A DNA stretch of 36,203 bases from Rhizobiaceae bacterium (lineage in GTDB: Bacteria; Pseudomonadota; Alphaproteobacteria; Rhizobiales; Rhizobiaceae), in assembly GCA_027000565.1 (NCBI GenBank), contig JALTNS010000415.1, positions 1 through 36,203 of the forward strand. The letters are read 5' to 3'. Shown here one piece after another: positions 9,355 to 18,346 of this stretch. The notes under the pieces are model-generated. The model ran no database searches, was not told where the DNA came from, and saw only the letters and a list, made by a program, of their open reading frames with translations. The first letter of the stretch is position 1. Every line of letters starts with the position of its first letter. Both the position numbers and the translations under genes were made by a program.

Positions 9355-9382
9355 ACTACATTACGGTTTAAACCGGTGACAA
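9355..9382 (-). promoter_or_regulatory. Candidate gcrA promoter with a 12-bp palindrome in its spacer
   Basis: On the minus strand TTGTCA (9377-9382, five of six -35 positions) and TGTAGT (9355-9360, four of six) are 16 nt apart. The spacer contains the perfect palindrome CGGTTTAAACCG (9364-9375), a plausible operator. Two GANTC sites (9391-9395 and 9401-9405) lie just upstream of the -35, and a third at 9433-9437. This would fit CcrM/GcrA-dependent control of gcrA itself. Confidence 0.45.
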
Positions 9383-9660
9383 GAGCGTTGGAGTCGTAAC
9401 GAATCATTTTTTCAGTTTGTCCCCAACTACCGGAATCGCTTTGCGTAAATTGCTTAGAATTGGTTAAATTCGAGCAATTTTTACACAGGTTTTTTTGGAT
9501 AAACCGCGGACGTAGGCCTTAAACGTTCGTTTTTCTCTAATACTGCATTCTGTGACGCAAGGTTCAGCTTCAAAAATGCGGTAAATTGTATGGATTTTTA
9601 GCACCTGTTTCCGACTAAAGGTTGCGTTGCTTCGGTTTCGGAACCGGCTCAACACCAAGA

Positions 9661-9688
9661 TTGACACTTTGGACAGTTTCACTACTAT
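9661..9688 (+). promoter_or_regulatory. Sigma70-type promoter for argD-argF-hslO
   Basis: TTGACA (perfect -35, 9661-9666) is followed 16 nt later by TACTAT (9683-9688, four of six -10 positions). Transcription would begin at about 9695, giving a leader of about 100 nt before the argD ATG at 9795. Confidence 0.55.
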
Positions 9689-9698
9689 AGCAATCTAT

Positions 9699-9724
9699 CC
9701 GCCCCTGAGGCGGTGTTTTTGTTT
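9699..9724 (+). terminator. Terminator-like hairpin in the argD leader
   Basis: CCGCC-cctga-GGCGG (9699-9713) is followed by TGTTTTTGTTT, the form of a short intrinsic terminator on the plus strand. If the promoter at 9661-9688 is used, the hairpin sits at the very 5' end of the argD mRNA, too early for classical attenuation. It may instead end a transcript arriving from upstream, or shape the 5' end of the mRNA. The stem is only 5 bp, so confidence is moderate. Confidence 0.45.
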
Positions 9725-9794
9725 AACCCTGCAGAATATGCAGGCAACCTTCCCTTCTTTAGCTGCAATAGTCGCGCACGTTTTGGAAACTGCC

Positions 9795-11009
9795 ATGTCC
9801 ACACATCCAAACCATACCACTTCCATATTCAATACATTCAAGCGGGCACCGCTTTCATTTGAGCGTGGCGAGGGTGTGCGACTGTTTACCGACGACGGCC
9901 ATGAATATCTGGATTTTGGCGCAGGAATTGCTGTCAATTCTCTTGGCCATGCTCACCCGCATCTGGTTGAAGCGCTTACCGCTCAGGCATCAAGATTATG
10001 GCACGTGTCCAACCTTTATCAAATTCCTGATCAGGAGAAATTAGGGCAACGACTTTGTGATAATACATTCGCTGACAAGGTGTTTTTCACCAATTCCGGT
10101 GCCGAGGCGATGGAGTGCGCGATTAAGACTGCGCGCCGCTATCATTTTCACAACGGCAATCCCGAGAAAATAGACATCCTTACATTTGAAGGGGCGTTTC
10201 ACGGGCGAACCCTTGCAACTATTGCAGCCGGTGGCCAAGAAAAATACCTTGAAGGATTTGGGCCCAAAACCCAGGGGTTTGTTCAACTGCCCTTTGGTGA
10301 TGCCGACGCGGTGAAAAATGCAATTAACGAACAGACTGCTGCAATACTGATAGAACCGGTTCAGGGCGAAGGCGGTGTTGTACCTGCATCATCCGGTTTC
10401 CTGAAGTTTTTGCGCAACATCTGCGATCAACACGGGTTGCTTCTGATCTATGACGAGATTCAAACCGGCGTGGGCCGCACCGGAAAGTTTTTTGCCTATC
10501 AATGGTCGGGGGCCGCACCTGACATAATGGCAATTGCCAAGGGTATTGGCGGCGGGTTTCCGATTGGTGCCTGTCTTGCAACAAAAGAGGCCGCAGAAGG
10601 TATGGTGCTGGGCACCCACGGAACCACATTTGGCGGTAACCCGCTGGCAATGGCTGTGGGCAACGCGGTTTTGGATGTGGTTCTGGAAGAAGGTTTTTTA
10701 GAACAGGTTCAACAAACTGCACTTTATTTGCGCCAGCAACTCGCCGAACTTGCAGATGCGTTTCCGCAGCTGATTGAAAACGTACGCGGTGAGGGTATGT
10801 TGCTTGGGTTGAAATGCCGGGCCTCAAACCTCGATGTCGTTGATGCATTCAGAGACGCCGGCGTTCTCTCAATCCCGGCCGGAGACAACGTGGTTCGGCT
10901 TTTGCCACCACTGGTGGTTACAATTGAAGACATCCGCGAGGCCAACAATAAAATGCATCAGGCGCTGGGCAAACTGTCTCAGAAAACCAATGACGGTGAA
11001 AAAAAATGA
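9795..11009 (+). CDS. argD: Acetylornithine aminotransferase
   Basis: ArgD transfers the amino group from glutamate to N-acetylglutamate semialdehyde in arginine synthesis; many homologues also serve lysine synthesis. The 404-residue class III PLP enzyme shows [17 protein letters not shown], the [17 protein letters not shown] region, the PLP-binding Asp220 in [16 protein letters not shown], and the Schiff-base Lys249 in [14 protein letters not shown]. The start at 9795 (MSTHPNHTT) is preceded by a GGAAA ribosome-binding site; the frame is open further upstream, but that sequence is not family-like. The stop overlaps the argF start as ATGA, so the two are translationally coupled. Confidence 0.95.
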   Translation: MSTHPNHTTSIFNTFKRAPLSFERGEGVRLFTDDGHEYLDFGAGIAVNSLGHAHPHLVEALTAQASRLWHVSNLYQIPDQEKLGQRLCDNTFADKVFFTNSGAEAMECAIKTARRYHFHNGNPEKIDILTFEGAFHGRTLATIAAGGQEKYLEGFGPKTQGFVQLPFGDADAVKNAINEQTAAILIEPVQGEGGVVPASSGFLKFLRNICDQHGLLLIYDEIQTGVGRTGKFFAYQWSGAAPDIMAIAKGIGGGFPIGACLATKEAAEGMVLGTHGTTFGGNPLAMAVGNAVLDVVLEEGFLEQVQQTALYLRQQLAELADAFPQLIENVRGEGMLLGLKCRASNLDVVDAFRDAGVLSIPAGDNVVRLLPPLVVTIEDIREANNKMHQALGKLSQKTNDGEKK

Positions 11010-11923
11010 GCGGCATCAAGAACTTTCTAGATTTGTCGGATCTGGCATCGGGCGAATTGAAAAACATCATCGCAAACAGTATTGCCATGAAAAATTCAGG
11101 CGAGAGGCATGCTGTACCGCTGGCTGGCAAAACCCTTGCAATGATTTTCGACAAACCATCCACCCGTACACGGGTTTCTTTTGATGTGGCGATGCGGCAA
11201 CTGGGAGGTGGTATCGTGGTACTCGATCAAAGTGGCACCCAGCTTGGGCGTGGTGAATCCATTGCCGATACAGCGCGGGTTCTTTCACGTTATGTGGATG
11301 CCATTATGATCCGGACCACGGCCCATGACCGGTTGTTGCAGATGGCAGAATATGCCGGCGTACCGGTAATCAATGGTCTGACGGATGACACCCATCCCTG
11401 CCAGATCATGGCCGATATTATGACAATCGAGGAACATCGTGGCCCGGTTACAGGCAAAAAGATCGCCTGGGTTGGCGATGGTAATAATGTATTGCAAACA
11501 TTTATCCAGGCCGCAGCACGATTTGATTTCACCGTCCATGCTGCAGTGCCCGAAGGCAAAGAGCCCGAACAAAGATTTCTCGACTGGTCGCGGCAAAATG
11601 GTGCAAAAATTGAAATCACCCACAATGCAGAAGAAGCGGTTTATGAAGCTGATTGTGTTGTAACCGACACTTGGGTCTCGATGGGTGATGAGCAGGTGGG
11701 TCGTGGTGAAAACACTTTTCTTCCCTATCAGGTCAATAAGGAACTGATGGCAAAGGCCAAACCGGATGCGCTGTTTATGCATGATTTGCCGGCCTATCGC
11801 GGCAAAGAAGTAACAGCGGAAGTTATCGACGGGCCACAATCTGTTGTATTTGATGAGGCTGAAAACCGGCTGCATGCTCAAAAGGGCATTTTAGCCTGGT
11901 GTTTTGGCGTCGACAAAGATTGA
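11006..11923 (+). CDS. argF: Ornithine carbamoyltransferase with an unusual HDLP motif
   Basis: ArgF makes citrulline from carbamoyl phosphate and ornithine. The 305-residue protein has the carbamoyl-phosphate loop STRTR (residues 52-56), TTAHDRL at 104-110, HPCQIMAD (130-137) and the C-terminal [17 protein letters not shown]. The odd point is residue 260. The usual HCLPAHRGEEV ornithine-side motif reads [11 protein letters not shown] here, so the conserved Cys is Asp (codon GAT at 11783-11785). The rest is normal, so I keep the assignment while noting possible altered kinetics or specificity. It starts within the last codons of argD, and hslO follows 11 nt after its stop. Confidence 0.92.
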   Translation: MSGIKNFLDLSDLASGELKNIIANSIAMKNSGERHAVPLAGKTLAMIFDKPSTRTRVSFDVAMRQLGGGIVVLDQSGTQLGRGESIADTARVLSRYVDAIMIRTTAHDRLLQMAEYAGVPVINGLTDDTHPCQIMADIMTIEEHRGPVTGKKIAWVGDGNNVLQTFIQAAARFDFTVHAAVPEGKEPEQRFLDWSRQNGAKIEITHNAEEAVYEADCVVTDTWVSMGDEQVGRGENTFLPYQVNKELMAKAKPDALFMHDLPAYRGKEVTAEVIDGPQSVVFDEAENRLHAQKGILAWCFGVDKD

Positions 11924-11934
11924 CGCAGAAAATT

Positions 11935-12933
11935 ATGGCAAATCCAGTTGATAATGATAAAGGCAAAACCATTTCCCCGGCTGGCCTTGATGCGGTAGTT
12001 CCGTTTCAGGTGTCACCATTGGACATTCGAGGCCGGGCGATACAACTTGGCCCATTGCTTGATGATATTTTGCACCGCCACAACTACCCCGAATGCGTTT
12101 CAACCTTGCTCGCGGAAGCCATAACGCTGACAATCTTACTTGGCACTTCGATAAAACTTGAAGGCAAGTTTATCGTTCAAACCCAGACAGACGGCCCGGT
12201 TTCAATGTTGCTGGTCGACTTTCGAACGCCGGGCAGTGTGCGGGCATATGCACGATTCGACAAAGAACGCGTGGCCAAGGCCAAAGAGACCGGCAAAACT
12301 GATGCTATTTCGCTCATGGGTGATGGCATCTTGGCAATGACCATTGATCAAGGTGCCCACACCCAGCGTTATCAGGGTATTGTCAAACTGGAGGAATCCA
12401 GTCTTGAGGACGTTGCCCGGCAATATTTCAAACAGTCCGAGCAAATTCCAACCGAGGTAAGGCTCGCGGTTGCTCAATCGCTGACCCGCTCAAAACACGG
12501 CAAACCTGACCATGGTTGGCAAGCCGGTGGATTGATGGTGCAATTTTTACCGGAATCAGAAGAGCGTTTGAAACAAGCCGACCTGCACGGCGGTGATGAT
12601 CCCAGTGGCAAAATGCCTGCTGAATTTCGTGAAGACGATGCCTGGGTTGAAACCCGGTCGTTAATGTCAACGATAGACGATGTGGAACTTGTTGACCGTG
12701 ATGTGAATGTGGAAACACTGCTCTATCGGTTGTTTAATGAACACGGCGTCAGGGTATTTGAGCCGCGACCGGTAAAAGATGAATGCTCGTGCTCGATCGA
12801 CACTGTAAAATCCATACTTGCAAGTTTCAGTCCTGCAGAAATTACGGAAAGCGTCGTGGACGGGAAAATTGAGGTTAATTGCGAATTTTGCAGCACCAGC
12901 TACCACTTTGATGTCGGCGAATTCATTGATTAG
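11935..12933 (+). CDS. hslO: Redox-regulated chaperone Hsp33 (HslO)
   Basis: Hsp33 is a cytosolic holdase activated by oxidation, when its Zn-binding cysteines form disulfides. The 332-residue protein has the N-terminal domain (AVVPFQVSPLDIRGRAIQLG; AEAITLTILLGTSIKLEGKF) and the C-terminal redox switch with CSC (DECSCSIDTV) and CEFC (VNCEFCSTSYHF), the four zinc ligands of the family. The start is the ATG at 11935, 11 nt after the argF stop; the 12-codon upstream extension overlaps argF. The link with argD-argF is an arrangement I recall from Rhizobiales. A structured repeat follows 14 nt after the stop. Confidence 0.95.
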   Translation: MANPVDNDKGKTISPAGLDAVVPFQVSPLDIRGRAIQLGPLLDDILHRHNYPECVSTLLAEAITLTILLGTSIKLEGKFIVQTQTDGPVSMLLVDFRTPGSVRAYARFDKERVAKAKETGKTDAISLMGDGILAMTIDQGAHTQRYQGIVKLEESSLEDVARQYFKQSEQIPTEVRLAVAQSLTRSKHGKPDHGWQAGGLMVQFLPESEERLKQADLHGGDDPSGKMPAEFREDDAWVETRSLMSTIDDVELVDRDVNVETLLYRLFNEHGVRVFEPRPVKDECSCSIDTVKSILASFSPAEITESVVDGKIEVNCEFCSTSYHFDVGEFID

Positions 12934-12947
12934 TGAGCCCTGGCCCA

Positions 12948-13091
12948 AGCGCTTCATCATTCGATGGAACCACTCTCGTATTAATTCGCTCACGGCCATT
13001 CGTGCTGCGCACGGCCTCCGCGGGGGCGGCGCACAAGCGCCGGGCCGCCCTTGCGGCCTGACTGTTTCCATATAAATGTGAAACAGTCTAA
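12948..13091 (+). repeat. Structured intergenic repeat, copy 2 (144 bp)
   Basis: This copy has the same orientation and length as copy 1. The left hairpin is TTCATC ... GATGGA (one G-T pair). An internal CGTGC-tgc-GCACG hairpin and GGCGC-acaa-GCGCC are intact. The right hairpin GACTGTTTC ... GAAACAGTC (13060-13088) is perfect over 9 bp. Compared with copies 1 and 3, the inner stem is CAT/ATG where they have CGT/ACG, a compensatory change. It sits 14 nt after the hslO stop, in the sense orientation, and may stabilise or end that mRNA. Confidence 0.92.
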
Positions 13092-13234
13092 GACAAATCG
13101 CAGCAGCAAGCACACCTTGCAGGTATATGAACCGCAAATTTACCACATTGCTGTACTTTAACATTTCGGGCCTATCGGGCACCGACCAATCCGGGTCAGC
13201 TGCAGATGATGTTTGCCGCAATCTCGAAATATTG

Positions 13235-13263
13235 AGTGTAAAGTAGTGTAAAGTTTGTATAAT
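13235..13263 (+). promoter_or_regulatory. Tandem 10-bp direct repeat and perfect -10 box upstream of the RND operon
   Basis: AGTGTAAAGT occurs twice, head to tail without a gap (13235-13244 and 13245-13254), and is followed 3 nt later by a perfect TATAAT (13258-13263). There is no good -35 at 16-18 nt; the repeats occupy that place. This is the layout of an activator-dependent promoter, with a regulator binding two direct half-sites one helical turn apart. Confidence 0.5.
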
Positions 13264-13347
13264 TGGTTATCCAACAACATATAGAGTATCATTCGATCAA
13301 AATTTCGAACACTTGAATATGTGAAGCTGGAGTTTCCGGGAAGTTCA

Positions 13348-14877
13348 ATGCTTGACAGGCCAAATAATCTGGAAGACAGGCTCCTCTCTGCAGAGCCCGG
13401 CCCCAGCGCGCCCAAAGCGCGTAATCCGTCAATTCTGATGCGTCTGTCAAAAGGGCTTTTGCAAATAATCCTGATGGTCGCAATTCTCGCCGGTTCGGTA
13501 TTCGCCATGAACCGCTTGATCAAGTCCAAACCAGAAACCAAAGCCCGTCATGCGTTTAAAACCGTATATACCATCAAGTCAGTTGAGGCGGTACGTGCCG
13601 CTCACCAGCCAAAATTTATTTCCTATGGGCAAATTGAGGCCGCCAGAAAAGTCGACCTGCGATCACTCGTATCCGGCGAGGTCGTATCTATTAGCAACAA
13701 ATTACAGGTCGGAGCCCGTGTCGCGGCTGGAGAAGCTTTAGTCGAAATTGACCGGTTCAATTATGAAGGGGCATTGCGGGAAGCAAAGGCCAACCTTCGG
13801 GAAGCAAGGGCTAGGCTGGCCGAAAACAAGGCCAGAATTACATCTGAGATTTCCAAACTGGCAAGCGCCAAAGATCAGTTGGCGATTGCTGAACGTGATC
13901 TTGCGCGTGCGCAATCTCTCAGTAAAAACGGTACAATGACGACCCAGCAGGTCGAGGTCCGCACACTTGTGTTCAGCCAACGCCAGCAGGCGTTGAACCT
14001 GTCAGCAAATATGGTGAAAATTGAACAGGCCAGACTTGAACAACAGGAAGCCGCGATAGAACGGTTGCAGTGGCGGGTAGCCCAAGCCAACAGAAACCTT
14101 CAAAACACCGTACTCAGAGCACCGTTTGCCGGAATTGTACGCTCCAGTGCGGTGGATGTCGGCAAACTGGTAAGCGCCAATGATGTGGTGGTTTCGCTAT
14201 ACGAGCCGGGCAAACTTGAGGCCAAGTTTACACTGACAGACGCGCAGTATGGCCGCCTGCAAAACGATAGGGAAGGTCTGGTAGGACGCAAGGTTACCGT
14301 CAATTGGAATACAGGTGGTCAACAACAAACCTATCGCGGAACTATCAGCCGTATCGGCGCTGACATCAATTCCAGCCGCGGCGGCATTGAAGTGTTTGCA
14401 ACAGTTCAAAATACCGAAAATAAAATCGAAATGCGCCCTGGTGCATTTGTTGAAATTACGGTGCCCGATAAAGTTTTCAATGATACTGTCAAGCTACCGG
14501 AACACGCTGTTTATAATGGCCAGCTGGTTTATGTGATTAAAGACGGAAAGCTTAACAGACGAGCCATCTCCATTGTTGCTTATGACGGCGAGTCTGTATT
14601 GATATCATCCGGACTGAAAACAGGGGAAAAAGTTCTGGTTACGCGAATTGCCGAAGTCGGCGAAGGCTTGCGGGTCCGCGAAGAGGGCGACGACAGCAAA
14701 TCGACGCCAGACAACAAAGACAAGAACCTTTCGCGCAACAATCTCGGGCGACCTTCTGCGGAAGAACTTGAAAAAATTCTGACCGCCAATAAACTGACCC
14801 GATCAAAATGGAAAGATCTTGACCGGGCCGAAAGACAGCGGATGGTTCGTACCTACCGCACTGTTCGCGGCGGTTAA
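13348..14877 (+). CDS. RND efflux periplasmic adaptor (HlyD/AcrA-type membrane fusion protein)
   Basis: This subunit bridges an inner-membrane RND pump and an outer-membrane channel. The 509-residue protein has a cytosolic N-terminus of about 35 residues and one membrane segment (LLQIILMVAILAGSVFAMNR). A biotinyl-lipoyl-like half follows (ARKVDLRSLVSGEVVSIS), then a long helical hairpin rich in Ala, Glu, Arg and Gln, the second lipoyl half (NTVLRAPFAGIVRSSAVDVG) and beta-barrel parts. A charged C-terminal tail (EELEKILTANKLTRSKWKDL) is an addition I do not recognise. The start at 13348 (MLDRPNN) has GGAAG 4 nt upstream; a GTG at 13321 is a longer alternative. The permease follows after 3 nt. 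Confidence 0.88.
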   Translation: MLDRPNNLEDRLLSAEPGPSAPKARNPSILMRLSKGLLQIILMVAILAGSVFAMNRLIKSKPETKARHAFKTVYTIKSVEAVRAAHQPKFISYGQIEAARKVDLRSLVSGEVVSISNKLQVGARVAAGEALVEIDRFNYEGALREAKANLREARARLAENKARITSEISKLASAKDQLAIAERDLARAQSLSKNGTMTTQQVEVRTLVFSQRQQALNLSANMVKIEQARLEQQEAAIERLQWRVAQANRNLQNTVLRAPFAGIVRSSAVDVGKLVSANDVVVSLYEPGKLEAKFTLTDAQYGRLQNDREGLVGRKVTVNWNTGGQQQTYRGTISRIGADINSSRGGIEVFATVQNTENKIEMRPGAFVEITVPDKVFNDTVKLPEHAVYNGQLVYVIKDGKLNRRAISIVAYDGESVLISSGLKTGEKVLVTRIAEVGEGLRVREEGDDSKSTPDNKDKNLSRNNLGRPSAEELEKILTANKLTRSKWKDLDRAERQRMVRTYRTVRGG

Positions 14878-14880
14878 CAA

Positions 14881-17800
14881 TTGACCCGGTTAGACAACAT
14901 CGGCGCAGGTGGTGTTATCAGCCTGTTTGCGCGCCATCGAAATGCCGCCAATCTGGTCATGGCGCTAATGATCATTTTCGGAATATTTTCGATCGGTCGT
15001 ATCAATACCCAATTTTTCCCGACCATTGAAATCAAGGTCATACGAATAGTCTACACCTGGGCGGGCGCGAGTGCGGAGGATGTTGAATCCAACATTTTAC
15101 AAATCGTCGAACCTGAAGTGCGCTACCTTGAAGGGGTCGATAAAATCACCTCAAGCGCCCGCGAAGGCAGCGGCACAATTGTACTTGAATATGATGCTGC
15201 AACCGACATGCAAAAAGCACAGGGCGACCTTGAAACCGCAGCAAAAGCGGTCACCAACCTGCCTGAAGATGTGGATAGCCCGACCTTTGTTCGAGCAGCA
15301 TTTTTTGATCGCGTCGCACGGCTGGCGATTACCGGTGATGTGCCCGAAGCCGCATTGCGCATTTATGCCAAAAAAATCAGAGAGGACCTGATTGCCCGAG
15401 GCATCGACAAGGTATCTTTTGTTGGGCTGCGTGATGCCGAATTGCAGGCAGAAATACCCGAACGCGAGTTGCGCCGGCTTGGTCTGACGGTGGCAGATAT
15501 CTCGCGCAAGATTGCCGCAAACTCTCGCGATTTGCCTTCCGGACAGGTGAAAGGCAGTGTTGAAAAACAGCTGCGCGCGCTGGCGAATGTGGAATCGGTT
15601 AAATCTCTCGGCAATGTCGAGGTCAAAGCATTCGCCACGGGTGAGAAAGTTAATTTGCGTGATATCGCATCTTTGAGCCGGGGATTTGATAAAGACCAGC
15701 CTCAGGGTTATTCAACCGGCACAAAAGCCATACAGCTGACCGTTGAACGGGCCGAGACTGCGGATACATTGGTGACCGCCAAGATTTTTGAAGATTATCT
15801 GAACGAGATCAAAGGCACATTACCACCCGGAATTCATTTGAAAAAATACGATGTGCGGGCAAATGCACTGGTCGAGCGCATCATGTTGCTGGTTCGCAAC
15901 GGGCTGGGCGGCCTGGCTCTTGTGGTCGCAATTTTGTTCATATTCCTCAATGCGCGGATTGCCTTTTGGGTGGCGATGGGCATTCCAACTGCGATGCTTG
16001 CAACAATAGGCCTGATGTATGTCAGTGGCCAATCCATCAATATGGTCTCGCTGTTTGGCCTGATCATGATGTTGGGCATCATTGTTGATGATGCTATCGT
16101 TGTTGGTGAACATACCGCAACCCGGTTTATGGAGGGAGATGCTCCTTATGAAGCCGCTGAACGCGGCGCCGGACGCATGGTTGTTCCTGTTGTTGCGGCG
16201 ATGATCACTACGGTAGCCGCATTCGCCCCTATTCTGGTAATCGGTGATGTGATTGGCCAGATATTCGGTGTTTTGCCATTTGTGGTAATTGCTGTTGTGA
16301 TTGCCAGCCTGATTGAGTGTTTTCTGGTTTTGCCAGGCCATCTTGCCCACACCCTGCAGCCGCGCGAAAAACGTAATTGGTCATGGTGGCGGCAAATGTT
16401 CTTTTCTCTTGCATTTGCAGCTCTGGTGATGTCGCTGACAACCCGAACCACCGGAACTGTGCTTCCTGATATAATTTCCAGACAGGTGGAAATGGTGCAG
16501 CTATGGCGATCCAGCCAACCGGTTATAATGTTTGTCGCCTCGATTACCGCGTTAAGCCTCGCATTTGGCACATTGTTTGAAATGATATTCTTCATCTCGG
16601 GGCTGATCGCACGATGGTTTTCGTCAAAGTTTCATTCCGGCGGCGAACGAAATATTGAGGGTGGGTTGTTCCGCCGAAATTTCGATGCGGGATTCAACTG
16701 GTTTCGTGACGGACCGTTTAACAAAATGGTCACTGCGGCCTATGACTTTCGATATGTGACCATCTCAATCGCGGTCGGAACGGTTCTGGTTGTGGTTGTC
16801 GGGCTGATTCAGGGCGGCAAGGTGGGGTTCGTCTTTTTTCCATCGGCAGAAGCCGAAAGCCTTTCGGGGCGGGTAGTCTTTAACGCTGGTATTCCTGAAG
16901 ATGAGGCAATCAGAGCGGTTAAACGAATTGAAGCCACACTAAAAATTACCGAGCAGGAATTGACCGGCGGCAAGGAGCAACTGGTCGTTGCATCGTTTGT
17001 CACCCTTGGATCAGCCGGTCGAAACAAGGGTGACAATCTCGCATCAATCAGAGTGCAATTGACCACATCGGAATCCAGGTCGGTGCGTACCCCTAAATTT
17101 ATTCGCGAATGGCGCAAACGTATTCCCAAAATTGCCGGTGTTCGCCGGGTATCAATATTTGAGCACCGCGGGGGGCCTCCGGGTCGTGATGTGGATGTTC
17201 AGTTGCAAGGGGCAAATGCGCCGGTACTCAAAGCTGCGGCAACTGAGATTATCGAAATCGTTGCCGGAATTGATGGCGTTTCCGGCGTAGCCGATGATTT
17301 GCCCTATGGCAAACCGGAACTGATCATGGAATTGCTCCCGCGCGGTGCGGCGCTTGGATTGTCAATGGATGAAATCGGCAAACAAGTGCGTGATGCATTT
17401 CAGGGAATAACACCGCGACGGTTTGCTGAAGGTGACGATGAAGTTTCAATTAAGGTGTCGCAGATCATGCGCAACAAGGGCGCCGCCGCCTTGCGCAATT
17501 TTGATGTAAAAAGTCCTGGTGGAGAGTTTGTCCCGCTGTCGGAAGTTGTAAAAATTACAGAGCGTCAGGGGTTTGCGGCCATCGACCGGGAAAACGGCAA
17601 AGCCAAGGTTTCGGTTACCGGCGACATAGATACCAACATCAATACTACCGAAAAGGTCATTGAAATTCTTGAGGCATCCGGCCTTCCGGCAATTGCCACC
17701 AAATATGGCATCAGCTATAAGTTTGGCGGCCGAAATGAAGAACGCAAAAAGGCCTTTGCTGATCTCGGTATTGGCTCGCTGATTGCACTGTCGGTGATTT

Positions 17801-18313
17801 ATATTATTCTGGCATGGGTTTTTGCCAGTTACTGGAAGCCGATTGCCGTGATGTTAATCATTCCATTTGGGCATTGTCGGTGCTGTATTCGGCCACTGGA
17901 TTCTCGGGTATAAACTGACAATGCTTTCAATGGCCGGATTGCTGGGGCTGGCCGGCATTCTGGTCAATGATTCAATTATTCTGGTCAGTCGAATGGATGA
18001 ACGGCTGAAATTTGGTGATGATACAAGATCCGCATCAATAGGTGCCAGCCGCGACAGGCTTCGAGCCGTATTGTTGACTTCGCTGACCACAATCGGTGGG
18101 TTGTTACCATTGCTCTACGAAAAGAGCCTGCAAGCGCAATTCCTGTTACCAATGGCAATTACCATCGTATTTGGTCTTGCCATGGCAACCCTGCTGGTAC
18201 TGTTTTTGGTGCCGGCCCTGATGGCGGTTGGTGAAGACATTGGCTGGGTGCTGAAATCTCTCTATGGGCGCAAGCCGCCGCATGGGGAGCAATTTCCAAC
18301 GGCTGCCGAATAG
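14881..18313 (+). pseudogene. RND efflux permease, frameshifted near its 3' end
   Basis: The product would be a proton-driven inner-membrane pump. Frame 1 (14881-17913) covers the first ~995 residues, including the TM4 proton-relay pair Asp403-Asp404 (GLIMMLGIIVDDAIVVGEH). After IIPFG the sequence continues only in the next frame (from about 17870 to 18313: GIVGAVFGHWILGYK, LAGILVNDSIILVSRMDE). Removing one G from the GGG at 17869-17871 restores a continuous protein of about 1143 residues. That is longer than the usual 1020-1050 because of an insert at about residues 500-590 with two hydrophobic segments. The start is a TTG 3 nt after the adaptor stop. The frameshift could be a sequencing error, a real mutation or, less likely, programmed. 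Confidence 0.85.
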
Positions 18314-18346
18314 GTGAAATTCGGAAAATTGCTTAATTTAGTGCCT

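Larger units (their letters stand above)
9231..9794. other. 564-nt divergent gcrA/argD intergenic region with several hairpins
   Basis: No convincing gene is present. The region holds four GANTC sites (9256-9260, 9391-9395, 9401-9405, 9433-9437) and a candidate gcrA promoter. A 7-bp inverted repeat CCCTGAA-cattt-TTCAGGG lies at 9273-9291, in the gcrA leader. A long imperfect hairpin spans 9447-9480 (AAATTGCT ... AGCAATTT, with nested GAATT/AATTC). A small CGGTT-TCGG-AACCG hairpin is at 9633-9646. The argD promoter and a terminator-like hairpin at 9699-9724 follow. A small RNA in this space is possible but not shown. Confidence 0.6.
12934..13347. other. 414-nt intergenic region between hslO and the RND adaptor
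   Basis: The left part is repeat copy 2 (12948-13091). I see nothing notable in 13092-13230. The right part holds the tandem 10-bp repeat and -10 box described separately (13235-13263), then about 84 nt of AT-rich leader to the adaptor start. Confidence 0.6.

Noticed and set aside
9515-9535. CtrA-like TTAA-N7-TTAA site upstream of argD
   Set aside because: Only one half-site matches (TTAA...TTTT); too degenerate to call.
9627-9794. N-terminal extension of argD to the first in-frame start
   Set aside because: The extension covers the promoter and terminator-like hairpin and has no similarity to ArgD N-termini; MSTHPN at 9795 fits the family and has a ribosome-binding site.
15820-16350. Minus-strand open frame (176 codons) inside the RND permease
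   Set aside because: Low-complexity His/Asn-rich translation opposite transmembrane codons; no ribosome-binding site and no independent support.
17860-17880. Programmed ribosomal frameshifting in the RND permease
   Set aside because: The needed shift is +1, and I see no recognised slippery codon pair or downstream structure; a single-base insertion or sequencing error is simpler.
17867-18313. The 3' piece of the RND permease as an independent small gene
   Set aside because: Its translation continues the permease exactly across the frameshift, its only start is an internal TTG, and there is no ribosome-binding site.
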